A stretch of 7,015 nt of DNA, from NCBI GenBank assembly GCA_964572225.1, contig CAZNFR010000132.1:1-7015 (forward strand). Reading direction: 5' to 3'. Below the pieces are notes generated by a model. It searched no databases. It had not been told where the DNA came from and saw only the letters and a list, made by a program, of their open reading frames with translations. Origin of the DNA: CAZNFR01 sp964572225. GTDB lineage: Bacteria; Bacteroidota; Bacteroidia; Bacteroidales; GCA-2748055. Positions 1 through 4,167 of the stretch are shown here, piece by piece (positions within the stretch are counted from its first letter, which is position 1; the number at the start of each line of letters is the position of its first letter). A program made the translations under genes and the position numbers.

Positions 1-515
1 CACAGGTAACGCGCAGGAAGGAAGAAAAACCTCTGGCAGCCAAGAAAACGGAAATTGCTGTGATCATCAATGAGGTACCCGACGATGTGGAGGTTCCGGA
101 GTTCGAATTTTTCAATCCTGAAGACCTGAAAGGAAACGATCCTTATACCCTGGATCTGGGTGAACCGGAAGAAGAAGACTTCAGCAATGAGACCTATCAT
201 TTTTATGATGTTCAGGAAAAACCACTTTTCAATGGAGAATCGCCCGACATAGCTTTTAACCGCTTTATTTCCGGAGTGGTGGAATATCCTTCAGATGCCA
301 GGGAAAACGGAATTAAAGGTAGAGTAGTTCTGGGATTTATGATCGACGAAAAAGGGCGCCTCACCGATGTTGAAGTGTACAATGGCATCCATCCCAGCCT
401 GGACAGCGCTGCCGTGAAAGCCGTAAGACAGTCACCCCTGTGGACTCCGGGCAAGCAAAGGGGCAGACCGGTAAAAGTGAAGTACTACTTTCCTATTACC
501 TTCAGATTAAACTAA
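1..515 (+). CDS. TonB-family energy transducer, C-terminal part (5' end outside window)
   Basis: The reading frame is open from position 3 to the TAA at 513-515 and gives 170 visible residues. No credible start lies inside the window: the first visible residues (QVTRRKEEKP) align with an internal stretch of the next gene (QVTRREEQPK), so the N-terminal anchor lies upstream. After a linker rich in Asp, Glu and Pro comes a TonB C-terminal domain (about nt 222-512) with the Bacteroidota signatures FNG, YP, ENGIKGRV, TPGKQRGRPVKV and PITF. Family knowledge: such proteins sit in the inner membrane, span the periplasm and may pass energy from ExbB/ExbD to outer-membrane TonB-dependent receptors. 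This domain is about half identical, by eye, to that of the downstream gene, so the two are tandem paralogs. The partner receptor is unknown. Domain assignment is firm; the exact role is inferred. Confidence 0.9.
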   Translation, partial: QVTRRKEEKPLAAKKTEIAVIINEVPDDVEVPEFEFFNPEDLKGNDPYTLDLGEPEEEDFSNETYHFYDVQEKPLFNGESPDIAFNRFISGVVEYPSDARENGIKGRVVLGFMIDEKGRLTDVEVYNGIHPSLDSAAVKAVRQSPLWTPGKQRGRPVKVKYYFPITFRLN

Positions 516-519
516 TTCT

Positions 520-541
520 ACCATAGTATGGTGCGATTTTT
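520..541 (+). terminator. weak possible terminator after the first TonB-family gene
   Basis: Five bases after the stop codon, ACCAT (520-524) and ATGGT (528-532) can form a 5-bp stem with a 3-base loop. A run of five T (537-541) follows after a short GCGA spacer. The stem is short and A+T-rich and the T run is not adjacent, so termination here is doubtful. The T run also belongs to the larger inverted repeat at 532-595. Confidence 0.25.
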
Positions 542-595
542 GAAGTATATTAACGGAGAATGAAAGTCTGAAGAGATGGATCCGAAAAAATCGCA
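532..595. repeat. 10-bp inverted repeat between the two TonB-family genes
   Basis: TGCGATTTTT at 532-541 is the exact reverse complement of AAAAATCGCA at 586-595, with 44 bases between the arms. In RNA the two could close a long stem-loop between the upstream stop codon and the downstream promoter region. No function is recognised. Confidence 0.5.
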
Positions 596-603
596 TCCAA
601 TAC

Positions 604-636
604 TTTTGAATATGAATTATTAATTTGCTATTTTTA
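604..636 (+). promoter_or_regulatory. candidate Bacteroidota promoter for the second TonB-family gene
   Basis: TTTTG (604-608) could serve as the -33 element. It is separated by 20 bases from TATTTTTA (629-636), which matches the Bacteroidota -7 consensus TAnnTTTG at all but the last base. The likely transcript start then falls some 20 bases before the ATG at 661. TACTTTTG at 601-608 is a better match to the -7 box but has no -33 partner. Such motifs are common in A+T-rich spacers, so this is tentative. Confidence 0.35.
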
Positions 637-660
637 GAACCGCAAAAAAACAGGATACCC

Positions 661-1350
661 ATGGAAGCCAAAAAAGCCAAAAAAGCCAATCTTGAGAGAA
701 ACAGGGGGATTTTCCTTCAACTTGGATTGATCCTTGTATTATCTCTGATTCTCATCGCCTTTGAATGGACCACTCGTCCGAACACCGATGATGATGAAAA
801 ACTGGTCGCTGAAACCACCTTCGAAGTTGAGGAAATGCAGGTAACCAGGCGTGAAGAGCAACCCAAGCCCGAGCCTCAGGAGCAACAAAAAGTTACTGAG
901 ATCCTGAACATCGTGGAAGACGATGTGGAAATCGACGATGATTTCGATTTTGATGTGGAAGCAGACGCCTCCACCGAATTTGAGTTCACCGGCTTTGTGG
1001 ATGATATGGAAGAGGAATTTGAAGAAGAAGAGGTTTTCTATATCGTTGAGGACATGCCTACCTTTAACGGAGGTGAGCCTGCCATTGAATTCAGAAAATA
1101 CATTGCCCAGAACCTCAGGTATCCCGACATTGCTGCCGAGAACGGTATTTCCGGAAGGGTAATTGTTCAGTTTGCAGTAAACAAGCAGGGAAGAGTGGTT
1201 GACGCAGTTGTGGTTGCCGGTGTGGATCCCGCACTCGACAAGGAAGCTATCCGGGTTGTAACCACTTCTCCTCCATGGACTCCTGGTAAGCAAAGAGGTA
1301 AGCCGGTTAAGGTATTGTTTACCTTCCCGATTAACTTTGTACTTCAGTAG
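661..1350 (+). CDS. TonB-family energy transducer with acidic periplasmic linker
   Basis: A 229-residue protein. The ATG at 661 is chosen over an in-frame TTG at 625 because it gives the usual family N-terminus: a Lys-rich start (MEAKKAKKANLERNRG), then one transmembrane helix (about residues 17-36) ending in the typical AFEW. The periplasmic linker (about 45-128) begins with VTRREEQPKPEPQEQQ and becomes strongly acidic, with runs such as DDDFDFD and EEEFEEEE. The TonB C-terminal domain (about 131-229) carries FNGGEP, YP, ENGISGRV, WTPGKQRGKPVKV and PINF. Family role: an inner-membrane-anchored protein that may couple proton-motive force through ExbB/ExbD to outer-membrane receptors. It is a tandem paralog of the preceding gene, separated by 145 bases, and is followed by a strong terminator. 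No Shine-Dalgarno sequence is seen, as is usual in this phylum. Which receptor it serves, or whether it works as a true TonB, cannot be told. Confidence 0.92.
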   Translation: MEAKKAKKANLERNRGIFLQLGLILVLSLILIAFEWTTRPNTDDDEKLVAETTFEVEEMQVTRREEQPKPEPQEQQKVTEILNIVEDDVEIDDDFDFDVEADASTEFEFTGFVDDMEEEFEEEEVFYIVEDMPTFNGGEPAIEFRKYIAQNLRYPDIAAENGISGRVIVQFAVNKQGRVVDAVVVAGVDPALDKEAIRVVTTSPPWTPGKQRGKPVKVLFTFPINFVLQ

Positions 1351-1371
1351 AAAAAAATATATTTCATACAG

Positions 1372-1400
1372 AAGGCTGTCCTGAAGGACGGCCTTTTTTT
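1372..1400 (+). terminator. strong Rho-independent terminator
   Basis: AAGGCTGTCC (1372-1381) pairs with GGACGGCCTT (1386-1395) around a TGAA loop. This makes a 10-bp stem with a single G-U pair, running into seven T (1394-1400). It lies 22 bases after the stop of the second TonB-family gene and should end that transcript, separating it from the propeller gene downstream. Confidence 0.92.
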
Positions 1401-1456
1401 ATTACATGGCCTTTTTTATTCTATATTTACGGGGATCAATTCAAAAAATAATTCTT

Positions 1457-2908
1457 ATGCGATTTTTACTTCCTGTTTTTATTCTTTTCTCCGTTTTTTT
1501 CACCCTGAAAGCTCAAAAGAATTCCGGCATTGAACTGGAAATTATTCAGGAATTCACCCTTAATCAGGAACTTGGGGCCCTCAGGGCGGTTCCGGTAAAT
1601 ATTAGTCGGACAGAAAAAGGCTTGCTTCTGATTTACTCGGCCGACAAAGAGATTGATCCCTTCATTGAAATGTTTTACCCTCCTACCGATCCGGTGAAAC
1701 TGGCCCTTTATTCGCTCGATGGAGAGCTGATATGGAAAAAAGAAATGGGACCCTCTTCCCTGAATGGGGTCTGGTTTACCCCGGTTTATCCATTCGACCT
1801 GGACAATGACGGTTCGGATGAGATCTATTATTCAACCAACATCGATCCGGTTCACATCCTTAGCTATAACAGCTACCGACTTCATGCTGTGGATTCCCGC
1901 AATGGCGAATTGATAGGTCAGTGGCCATGGAAACGCTATTATTGGGATGAGACCTTATCCCACACCTTCCGGAATTTTATCCTGGGTGGTTATGTAAACG
2001 GTGAACCCGTGCTGGTTACGGCCCAGGGTACCTACGCTAATATGGGCCTTTCGGGATGGACGGCCGGCATGGAACAAAAATGGGAATTGCTAATTACCGC
2101 CGAAGAACCGGGACCCAGGGGCAGTCATATGTCGCCCGTAATCGATATCGATAAAGACAACAAGGATGAGATCCTCTGGGGGGAAAGATGCATTAACCTG
2201 GAGGATGGGACCTACCAGTGGATTGCAGATCTGGAGGAATACAAGGGTCATTCCGATGTGATCCAGCCTACCCTGAACCGGGAAACCGGGAAATGGAGTA
2301 TATTCACTTGCAGGGAAAGTGGGGACAGGGGACAAATAAAACCGCGGGTTGTAATGTATGATGATAAGGGTGAACGGATCTGGAGCGATCTGGAGGAAGG
2401 TCATATGGATATGGGATGGACAGCCCAGGTGAATACGGATTCAATAAAAAGACTAGCCTATACCATGAGCCGCGGAGGGAAAAAAGCAGGGCCGGAAGGA
2501 TTTTTCCGCCTGGATGTGAAGATTTACAATTACAACGCGGATAATGGTCAAAGAATAGAATTGCCTTTCAACCCTTATAATGTGGTACCGGTAGACCCGG
2601 ACGGGGATGGATACCATGAATTTGCCCGTTGTGAAGGAGAGCAGGCAGATCGTAAGATCTATGATCTTGCCGGAACTGAGCTGGCATTCCTTGGCGAGAA
2701 TGTTTACCTTGCCCTGGCTTCAAAATTTATGGATCTTCCGGGTGAACAATTGTTGACATATCATCCGGATGGAAGCATAAAGATCTGGGGGGATAAAAAT
2801 GCGGTTGACTCGGAAACAGCCAGGCAAAGGTACAACAATCCTTACTACAGAGCTGCTGAACGCCTGAGTGCCGTGGGGTATAACAAAATTAACCTGGGAG
2901 GTTTGTAA
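1457..2908 (+). CDS. secreted calcium-loop beta-propeller protein, PL11 rhamnogalacturonan lyase-like
   Basis: A 483-residue protein. The frame is open from an ATG at 1406, but the ATG at 1457 is preferred because it places a clean signal peptide first (MRFLLPVFILFSVFFTLKAQ, cleavage near residue 19 or 20). There is no lipobox cysteine, so it is probably periplasmic or secreted. Three acidic FG-GAP/calcium-type loops are visible: DLDNDGSDE (114-122), DIDKDNKDE (230-238) and DPDGDGYHE (380-388). The segments QGTYANMGLSGW, RGSH..PVIDIDKDNKDEILWGE and KGHSDVIQP (GHSD at 264-267) follow the order and spacing I associate with family 11 rhamnogalacturonan lyases. Those enzymes are usually longer (about 600 residues) and carry an N-terminal beta domain that is missing here. 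So this may be a short relative, another polysaccharide-acting protein, or a non-catalytic propeller. A weak -7-like TATATTTA lies at 1422-1429. The family link is from memory of motifs and is moderately sure; enzymatic activity is not shown. Confidence 0.65.
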   Translation: MRFLLPVFILFSVFFTLKAQKNSGIELEIIQEFTLNQELGALRAVPVNISRTEKGLLLIYSADKEIDPFIEMFYPPTDPVKLALYSLDGELIWKKEMGPSSLNGVWFTPVYPFDLDNDGSDEIYYSTNIDPVHILSYNSYRLHAVDSRNGELIGQWPWKRYYWDETLSHTFRNFILGGYVNGEPVLVTAQGTYANMGLSGWTAGMEQKWELLITAEEPGPRGSHMSPVIDIDKDNKDEILWGERCINLEDGTYQWIADLEEYKGHSDVIQPTLNRETGKWSIFTCRESGDRGQIKPRVVMYDDKGERIWSDLEEGHMDMGWTAQVNTDSIKRLAYTMSRGGKKAGPEGFFRLDVKIYNYNADNGQRIELPFNPYNVVPVDPDGDGYHEFARCEGEQADRKIYDLAGTELAFLGENVYLALASKFMDLPGEQLLTYHPDGSIKIWGDKNAVDSETARQRYNNPYYRAAERLSAVGYNKINLGGL

Positions 2909-2989
2909 ATATTTGTAAATGGATGGTCTTTGTTTTCTTCAGATTAACAATTCTTATTATTTTGCCTTAAACTTAAAACCGGATAAGCT

Positions 2990-3654
2990 ATGAACAAGAA
3001 AAGAGTCTGTCTTGTAGTTTTGCTTGCTTCTTTTTTCTCACTAAGCCTATTTTCGCAACAAAATAAATTTTGGTTATTTTCAAAGCTTTCCATTGGGTAG
3101 TTATGGATCCACAAATCTGGAGTCTGGTAGTTTTGCGGAGCCCGGATGGGGGTTTATGCTGGAAAGCAGGGCGAGCATGCCTAATTTTCTCAGGGGACTT
3201 TACCTGAGTCTTCACTACTCCTACCAATACAACAATTTTAATTCCAATGCCTTTGCCAACGAACTTGACAATGTTCTTGAGAATCAATTGCCTACTCGTG
3301 TCGGGAGGGGCAAGCTATAATCCTTCGGTTATTACCCCGGGACCGGTTTATGAATGGAACCCTTTGAATAAATTATCGGTGGAATTCAAAGCAGGCGCAG
3401 GAATTATGTTTACCAATATTGATCCGATCGTAATAAGTGTTTTCGATTTGGAAGGAAATAATATCCTTTCCGAGGTACTGAGGTTTGAAAGCAAACCTAC
3501 GTTTACCTACCTTGCCGGAGTGCATGTATCCTACGCAATATCCCGGGTTTTGAACCTCGGACTCTTTGCAGAGCATTCCTATGGAAATGAGGAAATTAAA
3601 ACTACCTTCGGCGGACTTGACGGTGTTAGTTCCGTTTCAATATCCTTTACATAA
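2990..3654 (+). pseudogene. outer-membrane beta-barrel protein gene with two frameshifts
   Basis: Translation from the ATG at 2990 gives a signal peptide (MNKKRVCLVVLLASFFSLSLFSQ) but stops after 36 codons at 3098-3100. The coding signal continues in a second frame (about 3069-3302: FGYFQSFPLGSYGSTNLESG onward) and then in a third (to the TAA at 3652-3654: GGASYNPSVITPGPVYEWNP onward). Removing one T from the TTTT run at 3068-3071 and one G from the GGG at 3303-3305 restores one frame of 220 residues. The product has alternating-hydrophobic strands, many Gly and aromatic residues, and a C-terminal strand ending VSISFT. This is the look of a small outer-membrane barrel (OmpW/porin-like class) of Bacteroidota; no precise family is recognised. 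Both lesions are one-base homopolymer expansions, so sequencing error is as likely as real decay. The TTATTTTG at 2957-2964 is a poor -7 candidate. Confidence 0.75.
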
Positions 3655-3727
3655 ACACAGGCATAATGCTTTCATTGAATCTTTAAGTCCCGGATTTTCA
3701 ATAATTTTCACAGGGATCAAAAACTTC

Positions 3728-3758
3728 ATTGCCTGAATTGAAAAAATGTTTATTTTTG
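3728..3758 (+). promoter_or_regulatory. promoter of the tRNA-Ala gene
   Basis: TATTTTTG (3751-3758) matches the Bacteroidota -7 consensus TAnnTTTG perfectly. ATTG (3728-3731) lies 19 bases upstream in the -33 position. The box ends 10 bases before the mature tRNA 5' end, a typical distance for a short tRNA leader. Confidence 0.65.
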
Positions 3759-3768
3759 CAACACAAAA

Positions 3769-3842
3769 GGGGCATTAGCTCAGATGGCTAGAGCGTTTGA
3801 CTGGCAGTCAAGAGGTCATCGGTTCGATTCCGATATGCTCCA
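3769..3842 (+). tRNA. tRNA-Ala (anticodon GGC)
   Basis: A 74-base cloverleaf. The acceptor stem GGGGCAT/ATGCTCC contains the G3-U70 pair that identifies alanine tRNAs. The D arm is GCTC/GAGC with a GG-containing loop. The anticodon arm is TTTGA-CTGGCAG-TCAAG with GGC at 3803-3805, the variable loop is AGGTC, and the T arm is ATCGG-TTCGATT-CCGAT. The discriminator is A3842. The 3' CCA is not encoded (CCT follows) and must be added enzymatically. The GGC anticodon reads GCC and GCU codons. Confidence 0.97.
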
Positions 3843-3848
3843 CCTCCG

Positions 3849-3875
3849 CTCGCCGAAGCTTTACGCGAAGGCGAG
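3849..3875. repeat. hairpin directly downstream of tRNA-Ala
   Basis: CTCGCC (3849-3854) pairs with GGCGAG (3870-3875) around a 15-base loop that contains an AAGCTT palindrome. The arms are G+C-rich in an otherwise A+T-rich spacer. No T run follows, so it is not a standard terminator. It could be a tRNA 3' processing or stability element, or one copy of a dispersed palindromic repeat. Confidence 0.5.
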
Positions 3876-3921
3876 GTAGATTATAAAAGGATTACGGGTT
3901 TCAGTATTCGTAGCCCTTTCT

Positions 3922-3943
3922 ATTTTGCCAGAATTTTGCCAGA
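3922..3943. repeat. perfect 11-bp tandem repeat
   Basis: ATTTTGCCAGA occurs at 3922-3932 and immediately again at 3933-3943. The two copies are identical and lie about 80 bases after the tRNA. A duplicated protein-binding site, a slippage product or part of an old integration scar are all possible. Confidence 0.55.
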
Positions 3944-4007
3944 CTGGAGAGAAGGTTGTTCGGCTATTTGGCAACTTTTTTGTTACCTTTAGAATCATAT
4001 AAGATTA

Positions 4008-4097
4008 TCATTAGCTTTTATTACTGCCCGGTAAAGGGTGGGAAGTCTACTATGGGTCTCGTTGTTTTTGGCTTGAAATAGGACTGCTCATTAGCTT
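4008..4097. repeat. 10-bp direct repeat upstream of the HTCS gene
   Basis: TCATTAGCTT occurs at 4008-4017 and 4088-4097, the copies starting exactly 80 bases apart. The second copy overlaps the proposed -33 region of the downstream gene. They may be binding sites, but two 10-mers are weak evidence. Confidence 0.4.
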
Positions 4098-4128
4098 CTG
4101 ATAAATCCGTACAATTAGATTATATTTA
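4097..4128 (+). promoter_or_regulatory. candidate promoter of the HTCS gene
   Basis: TATATTTA (4121-4128) matches TAnnTTTG except at the last base. TCTG (4097-4100) lies 20 bases upstream in the -33 position. The ATG follows about 40 bases after the box. The layout resembles the candidate promoter before the second TonB-family gene. Tentative. Confidence 0.3.
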
Positions 4129-4167
4129 ATGTAGGCTTTGGTGGGTGTTAATGCCCCGGCTAAAATT

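Larger units (their letters stand above)
3843..4167. other. gene-free spacer between tRNA-Ala and the HTCS gene
   Basis: No convincing gene lies in these 325 bases. The stretch holds a 6-bp-stem hairpin just after the tRNA (3849-3875), an 11-bp perfect tandem repeat (3922-3943), a T-rich run (3976-3981), a 10-bp direct repeat 80 bases apart (4008-4017 and 4088-4097) and a tentative promoter for the downstream gene. A frame across about 3873-3990 is open (including GFSIRSPFYFARILPDW) but has no start codon and no recognised similarity. It may be chance or a decayed remnant. Confidence 0.6.

Noticed and set aside
625..660. A TTG start 12 codons upstream of the second TonB-family gene.
   Set aside because: It overlaps the candidate promoter box, and the ATG at 661 gives the usual Lys-rich N-terminus of the family.
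923..1162. A 79-codon + strand frame inside the second TonB-family gene.
   Set aside because: It is an out-of-frame shadow of the TonB linker and domain, with no motif of its own.
739..1293. A 184-codon open frame on the minus strand opposite the second TonB-family gene.
   Set aside because: It lies wholly antisense to a gene with clear domain motifs, shows no recognisable domain, and is explained by the biased codon use of the acidic linker.
1406..1456. An upstream ATG for the propeller gene that would add 17 residues.
   Set aside because: It begins six bases after the terminator T run and would put extra residues before an otherwise ideal signal peptide.
2090..2404. A 104-codon minus-strand frame under the propeller gene.
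   Set aside because: It is antisense to well-supported calcium-loop coding sequence and has no start context or motif.
2902..2920. Direct repeat TTTGTAAAT (2902-2910 and 2912-2920) at the end of the propeller gene.
   Set aside because: It is a short A+T-rich repeat straddling the stop codon, easily due to chance, with no structure or partner signal.
3769..4167. Phage or integrative-element attachment site at the tRNA.
   Set aside because: No second copy of the tRNA 3' end and no recognisable integrase lie within the window.
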